From positions 5,456,001-5,520,000 of the forward strand of contig NZ_JADOUF010000001.1 in NCBI RefSeq assembly GCF_015751905.1: a DNA stretch of 64,000 bases. Direction: 5' to 3'. The notes under the pieces are model-generated. The model was not told the DNA's origin and ran no database searches. It saw nothing but the letters and a program-made list of their open reading frames with translations. Below are positions 1 to 8,402 of the stretch, in pieces. Source of the DNA: Longispora fulva (GTDB taxonomy: Bacteria > Actinomycetota > Actinomycetes > Mycobacteriales > Micromonosporaceae). Position numbers and translations under genes: made by a program. The number at the start of each line of letters is the position of its first letter. The first letter of the stretch is position 1.

Positions 1-661
1 GCCCTACGCCGACGCGCCCGGCTACCGGTTCAACCCGTTCGACCTGACCAAGGTCTGGCCGCACGGCGACTACCCGCTGATCGAGGTCGGCCGGCTGACC
101 CTGGACCGCAACCCGGAGAACTTCTTCGCCCAGATCGAGCAGTCGGCCTTCGAGCCGTCGGCGCTGGTCCCGGGGATCGGGGTGTCCCCGGACAAGATGC
201 TGCTGGGCCGGATGTTCGCCTACGCCGACACCCACCGGCACCGGATCGGCACCAACTACACCCAGCTGCCGGTGAACCAGCCGAAGGTGCCGGTGAACAC
301 GTACACGTTCGACGGGGCGATGCGCTTCGAGCACAGCGGGAACTCGCCGGTCTACTCCCCCAACTCGTACGGCGGCCCGGTCGCCGACGAGGTCAGGGGC
401 GCCGAGATCGGCTGGGAGGTCGACGGCGAGATGGTCCGCTCGGCCGCGACCCTGCACGCCGAGGACGACGACTTCGGCCAGCCGGGCACGCTGGTCCGCG
501 AGGTGCTCTCCGACTCCGAGCGGGCCGCGCTGGCCGGCAACGTGGTCGGCCACCTCAAGGGCGGGGTGTCCGCGCCGATCCTCGCGAAGGCGCTCGCGTA
601 CTGGCGGGCGATCGACAAGAGCCTCGGCGACGCCATCGCCAACGGAGTGAATGGGCACTGA
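1..661 (+). CDS. Monofunctional heme catalase, C-terminal part (5' end outside window)
   Basis: Breaks down H2O2 to water and O2 in the cytoplasm. The frame is open from base 2 with no start in the window, so this is the C-terminal ~220 residues. The N-terminal part seen here reads FDLTKVWPH, typical of catalases, followed by [14 protein letters not shown] (about 226-267), which contains the R-x-F-x-Y signature with the proximal heme-ligand tyrosine. The rest matches the short C-terminal tail of small-subunit (clade 3-like) catalases; no flavodoxin-like domain of large catalases follows. The gene ends 29 bp before a strong terminator hairpin. Family assignment is firm; the exact clade is inferred. 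Confidence 0.93.
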   Translation, partial: PYADAPGYRFNPFDLTKVWPHGDYPLIEVGRLTLDRNPENFFAQIEQSAFEPSALVPGIGVSPDKMLLGRMFAYADTHRHRIGTNYTQLPVNQPKVPVNTYTFDGAMRFEHSGNSPVYSPNSYGGPVADEVRGAEIGWEVDGEMVRSAATLHAEDDDFGQPGTLVREVLSDSERAALAGNVVGHLKGGVSAPILAKALAYWRAIDKSLGDAIANGVNGH

Positions 662-689
662 CCTGGCGATGATCTCCATGTATCGATAG

Positions 690-725
690 ACTCGGCCTCC
701 CTCGCCCGTTCGAGGGAGGCCGAGT
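690..725 (+). terminator. Intrinsic terminator after catalase
   Basis: Perfect 15-bp inverted repeat (690-704 with 711-725, loop CCCGTT) followed by TTTG. It separates the catalase from the next gene. Confidence 0.85.
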
Positions 726-766
726 TTGCATGGGTTTGTGCGATAATCGGGCCAACGGTAGGGGGT

Positions 767-1360
767 GTGCAGGTGACCACAGGATGGACTGACGCGCTGG
801 CCGCCGACGCCCGGGACGCCCAGACCCTCCGCCGGATCCTCGCCGATCCGACGAATCCGGAGGTCTATCCGGACTCCATCCCGCACGAGCTGGTCAACGG
901 AGCGATCATCGTGACGCCACCGGCAGGACCCACGCACGGCTCCCTGCTCGTCCTCCTCGGCACCCACCTCCGCCGCCAGGTCCCCCGCGACCTCTGGCTC
1001 GGCATCGACACCTGGCTCTACCTGGACCGGCAGAACCACCCGGCCCCGGACCTGATGCTGTGCCCCCGGCCGGACAGCGAGATGAAGCGGCCGGCCGAGG
1101 CGCTGCTCGTGCTGGAGATCCTGTCCCCGGCGACGGCCGACCGCGACCGGGGCGAGAAGCGCGCGGTGTACGCCCGGCACGCCATCCCCAGCTACCTGAT
1201 CGTGGATCCGGAGCCGCTGACCATCACCGAGCTGCGGCTGGACGGCGAGACCTATGTGGAGCGCCAGTCCGCGACGGCGCCGGGCATCTTCACCACCGAG
1301 GCCCCGTGCCCGCTGACGATCAACCTGGGTTCCCTGGCCCGGGAGTTGGCCGCCTGGTGA
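767..1360 (+). CDS. Uma2-type PD-(D/E)XK nuclease family protein (DUF820)
   Basis: 197-residue protein of the Uma2/DUF820 family, a restriction-endonuclease-like fold abundant in cyanobacteria and actinomycetes, with unknown biological role. The fold is recognisable from HELVNGAIIV (N-terminal strand), APDLMLC (metal-binding Asp), LVLEILSPAT with the catalytic Glu, and DRDRGEKRAVYARHAIPSYLIVDPE. GTG at 767 is used here; GTG at 773 is an alternative. A GATAAT hexamer at 742-747 is a possible -10. It stands alone between the catalase terminator and a convergent MFS gene (21 nt apart). Activity is inferred from the family only. Confidence 0.85.
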   Translation: MQVTTGWTDALAADARDAQTLRRILADPTNPEVYPDSIPHELVNGAIIVTPPAGPTHGSLLVLLGTHLRRQVPRDLWLGIDTWLYLDRQNHPAPDLMLCPRPDSEMKRPAEALLVLEILSPATADRDRGEKRAVYARHAIPSYLIVDPEPLTITELRLDGETYVERQSATAPGIFTTEAPCPLTINLGSLARELAAW

Positions 1361-1381
1361 AAGATCAAGATCCTGTGACGG

Positions 1382-2590
1382 TTACGCCGCGTTCCCGACC
1401 GGGCGCGCGACGGTCGACCGGAATGCCCCCGCGAACGGAATGATCCCCAACACGAGCACCAACGGGATGACGAAGCCCAGCCGCAGGTTGCCGACGAGCC
1501 CGACCAGGGGCGCGCCGAGGACGAACCCGGCGTAGTTGAAGAGGTTCACCCGGGCGATCGCCACCCCGGTGTTGTCCGGGTCGAGCCGGGCCGCGGCCGT
1601 GAACGACTGCGGCACGATCGCGCACAGCCCGAGCCCGAGCACCCCGAAGCCGGCGATCCCCCACCACGGGCTCTGCGCCGACACCACCATCGCGAGCCCC
1701 AAGGTGCCGACGAGTGCACCCACCACCACAGTCCGCACCGACCCGAACCGCTCGCCCAGCCGGTCGGCTCCCGAGCGCCCGAGCACCTGGAAGCCCTGGT
1801 AGAAGAAGTACGCCCACGGCGCGACGGACTCCGAACTCCCCAACTCCTTGAGCAGGTACGGCCCGTGCCAGTTCGACGTGGACGAGTCGGCGATGTACAT
1901 GAACATCATCGCGATCCCGATCATGAGCACCGGCTTCCACGGCACCCTGGCAACGGCCTCCCTGGTGGTGACCGCCGTGCCGGCCGCCCCCTCGGCAACC
2001 GGCACGGCGGAACTCTGCGCACCCCGGATCTCGACCCTCTTCAGGAGCCCCGGGCCGACGACCAGCGCGAGGGCCACCCCGACCGCCCCGACGATGCCCA
2101 GGTGCACCGACAGCGGGATCCACTTCGCCGCGGCCACGCTGGCCAGCGCGCCGAGGATGCCGGCGACGCTCCACACGGCGTGCAGCGAGGCGAGGATGCT
2201 CCGGCCGTACCGGGCCTGGACCGCCACGCCCTGCATGTTCATCGTCGCGTCCACCGCCCCGACGCCGAGCCCGAAGACGACGAGGACCGCGAACAGCGCC
2301 GGGCGGTTGGGGGCCGCCCCCGTGGCGGCGATCGTCGCGCACACCAGGGGACCGGCGATCCGGAGCAGCGCCCCGCTGCCGAACCGGGCCGCGAGCCAGC
2401 CGGACAGTGCGCTGCCGATCCCGGCGAACACCGGCACGGCGAGCAGGACGAGCGACAGTTCCTCGTCGGTGAAGTGGTGCTTGGCCTGGATCGCCGGGAC
2501 CCGGGTGACCAGGGCGGCGAAACACAGGCCCTGGACGAAGTACGCCCCTGCGATGGCGAGGCGGGCGCGGCGGTCCCGATCGAGGCTCAT
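1382..2590 (-). CDS. MFS transporter (YbjJ-like)
   Basis: 402-residue inner-membrane transporter with about 12 hydrophobic helices in two halves separated by a basic loop around residues 190-215. The N-terminal part (AYFVQGLCFAALVTRVPAIQ) and the loop after TM2 (GWLAARFGSGALL) fit the major facilitator superfamily, nearest by recall to the YbjJ/FucP-like exporters of unknown substrate. It is transcribed alone, convergent with the Uma2 gene. Substrate cannot be read from sequence. Confidence 0.87.
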   Translation of the reverse strand: MSLDRDRRARLAIAGAYFVQGLCFAALVTRVPAIQAKHHFTDEELSLVLLAVPVFAGIGSALSGWLAARFGSGALLRIAGPLVCATIAATGAAPNRPALFAVLVVFGLGVGAVDATMNMQGVAVQARYGRSILASLHAVWSVAGILGALASVAAAKWIPLSVHLGIVGAVGVALALVVGPGLLKRVEIRGAQSSAVPVAEGAAGTAVTTREAVARVPWKPVLMIGIAMMFMYIADSSTSNWHGPYLLKELGSSESVAPWAYFFYQGFQVLGRSGADRLGERFGSVRTVVVGALVGTLGLAMVVSAQSPWWGIAGFGVLGLGLCAIVPQSFTAAARLDPDNTGVAIARVNLFNYAGFVLGAPLVGLVGNLRLGFVIPLVLVLGIIPFAGAFRSTVARPVGNAA

Positions 2591-2728
2591 AACTGAGGGA
2601 TTCTCGCGTTACCGGGTGCCCAAAGCAATAGCCCGAACCGGCCGGCCGACCCCGGCACCCGCGCCGGCCGCATCAGGGCCCGGCCCAGCTGTCTCGCGAG
2701 GGTGCCAGGCCGCCCGGCGGCCGGTCGG

Positions 2729-3601
2729 TCACGGTTCCGGGACGGCGGGCGGGCCCGGCTGCCTCGGGACCACCGGCAGGGTGGTGTAGCCCTCCACGGC
2801 CGTCCACGGCTCCTTCTTCGGGGCCTCCCGACCGGCGGGGCACGACGAGCGGAAGTCGCAGAACGAGCACAGCGCGCTGGGCCGCATCGGGAACTCCCGG
2901 TCCGCCTGGATATCGGCGACCGTCGCCTCGGCCCGGGCCACGTGCCGCGCCACGCTGTCGACCGTGTGCTCGTGCGCCGCGACCGTACCGGTCGGCAGGT
3001 GGTGCAACTCCACCTTCCGGCACGGCTTGTGGAACATCCGCTCTGCCGCGTACGCGTACAGCGCCAGGGCCCGGGAGCCGCGCGCGTCGTCCTGGTCGAG
3101 CCCCGTGCGCCCCGTCTTGTAGTCGACGATCACCAGCTCGCCGTCGCGCGCGTCGAGCCGGTCGACCCGCCCGGACAGGGCCAGGGTCTCGGTCTTCGCC
3201 GCCACGGTGCGCTCCACCCCGAGCGGGTCGCCCGCCGGCAGCCCGGCGACATACCGCTCCAGCCAGCCCAGCGCCGTCTGGTAGACCGCCTTGATCTGGG
3301 CCGCGTCGCGGTACCCGTCGGTCGCCCAGGCTCCGGTGAGCAGCCGGGGCAACACCTCCGACGTACGCTGGGAGGCCGGCAGGTCATACCACCGCTTCAG
3401 CGCGTTGTGCACGCTCGCGCCGAGGGAGTTGTGCGCCCACGCGGGGCCTCTGGGCGGCGCTGGGCGGTCCAGGTAGGCGTGCCGGTACTTCCGGGGGCAG
3501 TCCTCGTAGGTGGTGATCCTGCTCGGCGTACAACTGAAGAGCTTGGGTGGCGCGGAGAAAAGGGCAAGCTGATCATCTTCGTCCGGTTTCGCGCTCGGCA
3601 T
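2729..3601 (-). CDS. RecB-family PD-(D/E)XK exonuclease with Fe-S-type cysteines
   Basis: 290-residue stand-alone nuclease domain like the C-terminus of RecB/AddB and Cas4. Visible: SRITTYEDCPRKYRH near the N-terminus (first Cys), the HNAL motif around residue 66, an Asp further on, VIVDYKTGR (catalytic Asp and Lys), and the C-terminal CSFCDFRSSCP. One Cys near the N-terminus plus three near the C-terminus is the [4Fe-4S] pattern of this family. Standalone copies are common in actinobacteria; they probably act in DNA repair, but partners are unknown. The ATG at 3601 has a GGGAG about 11 nt upstream. Confidence 0.88.
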   Translation of the reverse strand: MPSAKPDEDDQLALFSAPPKLFSCTPSRITTYEDCPRKYRHAYLDRPAPPRGPAWAHNSLGASVHNALKRWYDLPASQRTSEVLPRLLTGAWATDGYRDAAQIKAVYQTALGWLERYVAGLPAGDPLGVERTVAAKTETLALSGRVDRLDARDGELVIVDYKTGRTGLDQDDARGSRALALYAYAAERMFHKPCRKVELHHLPTGTVAAHEHTVDSVARHVARAEATVADIQADREFPMRPSALCSFCDFRSSCPAGREAPKKEPWTAVEGYTTLPVVPRQPGPPAVPEP

Positions 3602-3660
3602 ATTCCCATGCTCCCACCCGGGTGCGACACTGGAACATCTAGCAGGGGGAGGGCACGGTC

Positions 3661-3897
3661 ATGGGCTTACTGCGCTGGCTGCGCGGCGGCGACGAGGACA
3701 ACGCCTCGGCGGGCTCACTGTCGGCCGGCATGGCTGAGCTGGGGGGGTTCTTCTCTCCCGGGCAGCGTAAGCAGACCGAGCACGTGGAGGAGCAGAAGCG
3801 GCTCCGCCGGGACGTGACCTCCGCCGACGGCGGCAACCGGATCGATCTGGAGCGCGGCGTGGCCGTGATCCGCAAGGCGGCCCCGGCCGAGGGCTGA
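3661..3897 (+). CDS. Small conserved actinobacterial protein (DUF6191-like)
   Basis: 78-residue acidic/basic soluble protein with no membrane segment. The pattern FFSPGQRKQTEHVEEQKRL followed by GGNRIDLERGVAVIR resembles the small actinobacterial family I recall as DUF6191. A strong ribosome site (GGGGGAGG) precedes ATG 3661. It is divergent from the RecB-type nuclease and convergent with marC. Function unknown. Confidence 0.75.
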   Translation: MGLLRWLRGGDEDNASAGSLSAGMAELGGFFSPGQRKQTEHVEEQKRLRRDVTSADGGNRIDLERGVAVIRKAAPAEG

Positions 3898-3936
3898 GCC
3901 GGCAGGACCGGCCGAGGGCCGAGTCCGCAGAACCCC

Positions 3937-4542
3937 TCAGAAGTGGTTCTTCACGTACTCCACGACGGCGTCGGCGATCAGCTGCACCGCGATGGCCGCC
4001 AGCAGGAGACCGGCGATCCTGGTCAGCACCTCGATGCCGCTCGGCTTGAGGATCCGCACGATGATCGTCGAGAAGCGCAGCACCAGGAAAATGATGGTGT
4101 GGACGGCGACGATGGCCCCGGCGATCGCCAGGTAGCCCCCGACGGCGTGCGTCCCGCGCACCGCGAGCATCGTCGCCACGATCGCACCCGGCCCCGCCAG
4201 GAGCGGGGTCCCGAGCGGCACCAGGGCCACATTCGACGTGACCTCCCGGGACGGGTCGTCCGACTTCCCGGTGAGCAGTTCCAACGCCACGAGCAGCAGC
4301 AGGATCCCGCCCGCCGCGCGCAACGCGAACAACTCGATGTGCAGGTACTTGAAGATCTGCTCCCCGACCACCGCGAACGTCACGATCACGCCGAACGACA
4401 GCAGCACGGACTGCAACGCGGCCCGCCGCCGGTTGCGGACATCCATGCTGGAGGTGAGCGCCAGGAAGATCGGCACCAGCCCAGGCGGGTCGGTGATCAC
4501 GATCAGGGTCAGGAAGGTCGCCCCGAGCAGCTTGAAGTCCAC
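3937..4542 (-). CDS. MarC-family integral membrane protein (UPF0056)
   Basis: 201 residues, six hydrophobic helices; the family motif TDPPGLVPIFL lies in the first re-entrant region and GPGAIVATML in the second half, giving the internal pseudo-repeat of MarC proteins. The family was once linked to multiple antibiotic resistance in E. coli, but this is not supported; function unknown. Start is GTG 4542, preceded by TAGAGT six nt upstream, which fits a leaderless promoter. It follows the PHP gene on the same strand, 18 nt apart. Confidence 0.9.
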   Translation of the reverse strand: MDFKLLGATFLTLIVITDPPGLVPIFLALTSSMDVRNRRRAALQSVLLSFGVIVTFAVVGEQIFKYLHIELFALRAAGGILLLLVALELLTGKSDDPSREVTSNVALVPLGTPLLAGPGAIVATMLAVRGTHAVGGYLAIAGAIVAVHTIIFLVLRFSTIIVRILKPSGIEVLTRIAGLLLAAIAVQLIADAVVEYVKNHF

Positions 4543-4560
4543 GTGCCCACTCTAGGGTCG

Positions 4561-5547
4561 CTACCCTCGGGCGGGCCCGGAAACCCTCGGCGGCGTGCCG
4601 TGGCTCTCGGCGACGATCCGCTCGTACACGGCCATGCTCGTCGTGCGGGCGCCGAGCCGGACCGTCTTGTTCGCACCGTGGTAGTCGCTGGAACCGGTGA
4701 CGAACAGGCCCAGGTCGTGGGCGAGCGCGAGCAGCTCGTCGCGTTCGGCGTCGGTGTGGTCGGTGTGCTCGGCCTCCAGCCCGAACAGGCCGTGCGCCGC
4801 CAGCTGGACGATCATCGAGTCGGGCACCACCCGGCCGCGCTTGGACGCCCGGGGGTGGGCGAACACCGGCACCCCGCCGGCCGCGCGCACCAGGTCGACG
4901 GCCTCGAACACGTCGACGGCGGCCTTGGGCAGCTTCCACCGGGCGCCGAGGTACTCCGCCCCGAACGCCTCGTCCACGGAACCGACCACGCCCAGCTCGA
5001 CCAGCGCGCGGGCCAGGTGCGGGCGGCCGACGGAGCCGCCGGCCGCGTAGCCGAGGACCTGTTCCCAGGTGATGTCGACGCCGTCGGCGCGGATCAGGTC
5101 GACCATCCGCTCGCCGCGGTGCGCCCGGTCGTCGACCAGGCCGGCCATGACGCCGGCGAGTTCGGCGTGTTCCGGGTCGAAGAGGTAGGCGAGCAGGTGC
5201 AGCTCCATGCCTTCGCGGTCGGCATCGGACCGGACTCCCTCGCCGGCGACGTCGGACCGGCCACCCGTGCCGGCGGCGTCGGGCCGTCCGGCCTTCCACA
5301 CCGAAGCCCCATGGTCGTCCCACTGACCGCTGGACGTGCCGCCGTCCCACCAGCAGGAGATCTCCGCCCCCGGCACCAGGGTCAGCCCGGCCGGCAGCGC
5401 GGCGGTCGCCGCGTCCCAACCGGACGTGGTGTCGTGGTCGGTGAGCGCGACGATGTCCAGCCCGGCGGCCCGCGCCTCGGCCATCAGGGCACCCGGCGGG
5501 ACGGTCCCGTCACTCGCCGTGGAATGGACGTGGAGATCGATGCGCAT
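4561..5547 (-). CDS. PHP-domain phosphoesterase (RNase AM/YciV-like)
   Basis: 328 residues. Metal-binding PHP motifs are present in order: DLHVHSTASDG (residues 4-14), LTDHDT, PGAEIS, and a later HAHP-like FAHPRAS. The family includes RNase AM/YciV, which trims 5' ends of RNA and hydrolyses 3',5'-nucleotide bisphosphates. Between PGAEIS and the next core element this copy carries an extra Gly/Asp-rich stretch made of three 9-residue repeats (5209-5289), absent from the family core as I know it. Start ATG 5547 is preceded by TAGCGT seven nt upstream (leaderless). Usual actinobacterial neighbours, marC and DUF6758, are both present. Confidence 0.88.
   Translation of the reverse strand: MRIDLHVHSTASDGTVPPGALMAEARAAGLDIVALTDHDTTSGWDAATAALPAGLTLVPGAEISCWWDGGTSSGQWDDHGASVWKAGRPDAAGTGGRSDVAGEGVRSDADREGMELHLLAYLFDPEHAELAGVMAGLVDDRAHRGERMVDLIRADGVDITWEQVLGYAAGGSVGRPHLARALVELGVVGSVDEAFGAEYLGARWKLPKAAVDVFEAVDLVRAAGGVPVFAHPRASKRGRVVPDSMIVQLAAHGLFGLEAEHTDHTDAERDELLALAHDLGLFVTGSSDYHGANKTVRLGARTTSMAVYERIVAESHGTPPRVSGPARG
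5209..5289 (-). repeat. Three in-frame 27-bp tandem repeats inside the PHP gene
   Basis: Units 5263-5289, 5236-5262 and 5209-5235 encode GRPDAAGTG, GRSDVAGEG and VRSDADREG. Nucleotide identity decays from unit to unit, so the expansion is not recent. Confidence 0.8.
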
Positions 5548-5557
5548 GTCGGCGACG

Positions 5558-6325
5558 CTACGCGTCGTCGGCGCCGCCGCCCTCCTCGCCCCGGCCGAGC
5601 CTGGCCTCGACGGCCTCCGGCTCGTACATCTCCTCGCAGACCCGCAGGTAGAGCTCGTTCGGGTTCGGCAGGTGCTTGACCTCGCGGAGCGCCTGCTCCT
5701 GGCCGGCGGACTCCAGCACGAAGGTGCCGTAGTTGAGCATCCGGCCGACGGGCGACTGCTCGTACTTCATGTCCGTGACCCGGGCGAGCGGCATCATGGC
5801 GACCTTGCGCGTGACGATGCCGGAGACGACCATGACCCGCTTGTTGGTCAGGATGAAGCGGTCGAAATACCAGTCGAGGTGCTTCCAGCCGACCCAGACG
5901 AGGACGGCGATCCACAGGAGCACGACGACCCCGGTGACCCCGCCCTGGTTGTGCTTGGCGAGCAGCCCCGACGCGTACCCCATGACGAAGGTGGCCCCGA
6001 CGCCGATGGCCAGCTCGGGGACGAGGTGGATCCAGTGCCGCCGCCACTCGCCCCGGTACCTCTCCGTTGGGAAGAGGTAGCGCGAGACGAGCGGACTCGG
6101 TTCGGGCTCGAGCGGCAGGACCCTGCGGGGACCCACCGGCAGGCCGGCGGCGTCGAAACGCAGACCCTCTAGCTCCTCCTCCGTCAGCACTGGAGCAGAA
6201 GCCGGAACGTCCCCAGACGTGGAGGCGTACAGATCCTCCACCGATGGCTCCGGGCGTGCCCGGGGGATCGGCTCGGTGTCCCGGTTCGGTGTCTCGTCCG
6301 GGCCGTTGCGTCCGTCGTCGGCCAT
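5558..6325 (-). CDS. PH-domain (bPH_2) membrane protein
   Basis: 255 residues: a ~95-residue cytoplasmic N-terminus rich in charged residues and proline, two close hydrophobic segments (about 95-145: IHLVPELAIGVGATFVMGYA and GGVTGVVVLLWIAVLVWVGW), then a bacterial pleckstrin-homology domain (YFDRFILTNKRVMVVSGIVTRKVAMMPLARVTD), which is the standard bPH_2 core seen in YdbS-like proteins. The C-terminal tail is acidic. ATG 6325 lies 8 nt after the stop of a 52-residue membrane peptide, so the two are probably cotranscribed. Role unknown; probably membrane-associated. Confidence 0.85.
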   Translation of the reverse strand: MADDGRNGPDETPNRDTEPIPRARPEPSVEDLYASTSGDVPASAPVLTEEELEGLRFDAAGLPVGPRRVLPLEPEPSPLVSRYLFPTERYRGEWRRHWIHLVPELAIGVGATFVMGYASGLLAKHNQGGVTGVVVLLWIAVLVWVGWKHLDWYFDRFILTNKRVMVVSGIVTRKVAMMPLARVTDMKYEQSPVGRMLNYGTFVLESAGQEQALREVKHLPNPNELYLRVCEEMYEPEAVEARLGRGEEGGGADDA

Positions 6326-6333
6326 ATCAGCGA

Positions 6334-6492
6334 TCAGCCAACCACACCAGCGAGGAAGTCGCCCATTCCACTCAGCACTTCTCCAATCGTGTCGCCGATC
6401 TTCCCAGCCACACCGGCTGCGGAATCAGGCCGATACGCGATGAAGAAGACCAGGAACGCGAGGCCACCCCACGTGAGAATCTTTTTGACCAT
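6334..6492 (-). CDS. 52-residue predicted membrane peptide upstream of the PH-domain gene
   Basis: Short frame starting ATG 6492 with a strong purine site (GGGGAGGGG) about 9 nt upstream, ending TGA 6334. It encodes a Lys-rich start, one hydrophobic helix (WGGLAFLVFFIAY, residues 8-20), then an amphipathic Gly-rich tail (KIGDTIGEVLSGMGDFLAGV). Its stop is 8 nt before the PH-domain start, suggesting translational coupling. Codon choice is slightly less GC-rich than its neighbours. No family recognised. Confidence 0.7.
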   Translation of the reverse strand: MVKKILTWGGLAFLVFFIAYRPDSAAGVAGKIGDTIGEVLSGMGDFLAGVVG

Positions 6493-6578
6493 GGCGAGAA
6501 TTCCCCTCCCCACTTACTTGCCGCGGCGTTACCCAGAGTATCAGTTACGAGTCGTACAGTGAATGTCTCAGTAGAACT

Positions 6579-7214
6579 TCAGTCCTCCCCATGAAGATAC
6601 GGGGACGGAGCCCCGAAGACGAGTGCACTGGGGAGCGATTCCACGAGGTCGTGCAGGACGACCTCTTCCGCCAGTACGTAACCCGCCGTGGCTGGCCAGG
6701 CCACCGCATACAGCCAGAAGCCCTTGGCCTCGCCCACGTAGGCGCTGCGGTCGGGCGGCGCGTCGAAGGCCCATAGTGGAGTGGGATGGCCGGCCGCTGT
6801 CACTTTCGCGTGCGGCAGGCCTTCCGCCATTCCTGGTCCAGGATCAGCACCCAGTAGGCCGGCGAACCGGGGGCCCAACCCGACCCCGAGCTCCTCGGCG
6901 ACCAGGACCACATCGGCCGGTCCGCCTTCCAGCGGCGCCGGGCCGCTACAGGCCACAGCCGTCGCCCGGGCGCCCGACCGCTCGTCCCCGACCCAGCCGA
7001 CCCCGGTGACCGTCCACCCCGGAAGTAAGGGCCACAGGCACCACAAAGGGACCTTTGACCTGTTCCGGACCGTGTCCAGGACCGCCAGGCTCGGCCGGTG
7101 GGCACTGCGGAAGGGCAGGACCGGACCGTGCTCGGGGCACCGCCAGTCAGAGTGCATCAGGTCCGGCGGCGACACTCTCCCGCCGCACCGCGGGCAACTG
7201 ACCGCGACGCTCAC
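6579..7214 (-). CDS. DUF6758-like protein with N-terminal zinc ribbon
   Basis: 211 residues. The N-terminus shows CPRCGG and, after 16 residues, a further Cys (RCPEHGPVLPF), a zinc-ribbon pattern; the rest is a globular domain (TVTGVGWVGDER...) typical of the conserved actinobacterial family I recall as DUF6758, usually found near PHP and MgtE-N genes as here. Start GTG 7214 is preceded by TAGCCT (complement of 7221-7226) six nt upstream, fitting leaderless transcription. Function unknown. Confidence 0.8.
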   Translation of the reverse strand: MSVAVSCPRCGGRVSPPDLMHSDWRCPEHGPVLPFRSAHRPSLAVLDTVRNRSKVPLWCLWPLLPGWTVTGVGWVGDERSGARATAVACSGPAPLEGGPADVVLVAEELGVGLGPRFAGLLGADPGPGMAEGLPHAKVTAAGHPTPLWAFDAPPDRSAYVGEAKGFWLYAVAWPATAGYVLAEEVVLHDLVESLPSALVFGAPSPYLHGED

Positions 7215-7265
7215 AAAATCAGGCTACTCCGCATAGGAGAGGAAAATCACTTTCGAGGTACTCAT

Positions 7266-7874
7266 TCACGCGTGCTGTCGGATCCACGCGTGCATCGCGA
7301 TCCCACCCGCCACCCCGGCGTTGATCGACCGTGTCGACCCGAACTGCGCGATCGAACAGACCAGGCTCGCCGCCGCCCTGGCCGGCTCCGAGAGCCCCGG
7401 CCCCTCCTGGCCGAACAGCAGCACGCAGCGGCGGGGCAGCTCCACCGACTCCAGCGGCACCGCCCCGGGCAGGTTGTCGATCCCGACGATCGGCAGATCC
7501 TCGGACCTCGCCCAGGCCAGCAGGTCCTCGACGGTCTCGTGGTGGAACACGTGCTGGTAACGGTCGGTGACCATCGCCCCGCGCCGGTTCCACCGCCGCC
7601 GACCCACGATGTGCACCGCCCGGGCCAGGAACGCGTTGGCGGTCCGCACCACGGTGCCGATGTTCATGTCGTGCTGCCAGTTCTCGATGGCCACGTGGAA
7701 GTCGTGCCGGCGGAGGTCGAGGTCCGCGACGACTGCCTCGCGGGTCCAGTACCGGTACCGGTCCACCACGTTGCGCCGGTCGCCGTGTTCGAGCAGCTCC
7801 GGGTCGTACCGGTCGTCGGTCGGCCACGGGCCCACCCAGGGGCCCACGCCGACCTCGACCTCGTCCTCCGTCAC
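7266..7874 (-). CDS. TrmH/SpoU-family RNA 2'-O-methyltransferase
   Basis: 202 residues. SPOUT signatures are clear: NIGTVVRTANAFLA (motif 1), CVLLFGQEGPGLS (motif 2) and GSTRSINAGVAGGIAMHAW (motif 3, the knot and AdoMet loop). It uses AdoMet to methylate a ribose of rRNA or tRNA; the substrate is not predictable from sequence. Length is that of the single-domain class without an N-terminal L30e-like substrate domain; the first ~50 residues are lineage-specific. Start GTG 7874 has TAGCCT seven nt upstream (leaderless pattern). Confidence 0.9.
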   Translation of the reverse strand: MTEDEVEVGVGPWVGPWPTDDRYDPELLEHGDRRNVVDRYRYWTREAVVADLDLRRHDFHVAIENWQHDMNIGTVVRTANAFLARAVHIVGRRRWNRRGAMVTDRYQHVFHHETVEDLLAWARSEDLPIVGIDNLPGAVPLESVELPRRCVLLFGQEGPGLSEPARAAASLVCSIAQFGSTRSINAGVAGGIAMHAWIRQHA

Positions 7875-7879
7875 ACCGG

Positions 7880-8359
7880 TCAGGCTAGCGCTCTCGCCAG
7901 ATCGTCCATGAACCGCTGCTCGGCGGAGGTGACCCGGTCACCGCCCAGGCCGAGGAAGCCGCCGGAGTGCGCCGCCTCGGAGACCGAACCGGCGATCCGG
8001 TGCAGCCAGACCCGGTAGGCGGCGGCGTCGGCCGGCTCGGCCTTCGCCGCGAGCACCCGGGCCGCGCGGCGGGCGTCGTCGAGCACCTCGGCGAGGCCGG
8101 CCGCCCGGTTGTTGAACTCCTCGGCGGCCGGCAGCTCGTCGGCGTCGGGGTCGGCCTCCAGCAGGAAGAGGTCCGCGTAGACCGCGCGGACCAGAGCACT
8201 GTCGTCGATCTCGCCCGCCTGAATGCCGGCGTGCCCGGCGATGCCCTCGTTGACGGTGCGCCGGGGGCCGTCGGCCTCGGCCGAGGTCGCGGCGATCACC
8301 ACGGATCGGGGCAGCTCCACGAGGAGTTCCCATTCGGCGCCGGTGTACTGGTCACGCAT
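7880..8359 (-). CDS. Conserved hypothetical protein (159 aa)
   Basis: Soluble alpha-helix-rich protein beginning MRDQYTGAEWELLVELPRSVVIAATSAE; the second half is helical and Ala/Asp-rich. I do not recognise the family, though similar short proteins occur in actinomycetes. An upstream in-frame ATG exists at 8380, but AGGGAGG lies 6 nt before ATG 8359, so 8359 is taken as the start. It is followed 5 nt later by the TrmH-type gene on the same strand. An inverted repeat (8374-8391) covers the leader. Confidence 0.7.
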   Translation of the reverse strand: MRDQYTGAEWELLVELPRSVVIAATSAEADGPRRTVNEGIAGHAGIQAGEIDDSALVRAVYADLFLLEADPDADELPAAEEFNNRAAGLAEVLDDARRAARVLAAKAEPADAAAYRVWLHRIAGSVSEAAHSGGFLGLGGDRVTSAEQRFMDDLARALA

Positions 8360-8373
8360 GCCGACCTCCCTGA

Positions 8374-8391
8374 ACGTCACCTTTGTGACGT
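8374..8391. promoter_or_regulatory. Inverted repeat in leader of the 7880-8359 gene
   Basis: ACGTCAC-CTTT-GTGACGT, 7-bp arms, between the MaoC stop and the next start. Could be an operator or an RNA hairpin just before the ribosome site. Confidence 0.45.
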
Positions 8392-8402
8392 CCAGGATAT
8401 GG

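Noticed and set aside
2591-2728. Regulatory RNA between MFS and RecB-type genes
   Set aside because: GC-rich but no clear hairpin-plus-T run, conserved box or promoter; nothing to support.
3659-5679. Long open frames on both strands (578-586 residues) over the MarC-PHP region
   Set aside because: Arg/Pro/Gly-rich translations antisense or out of frame to well-supported genes; typical of GC-rich DNA.
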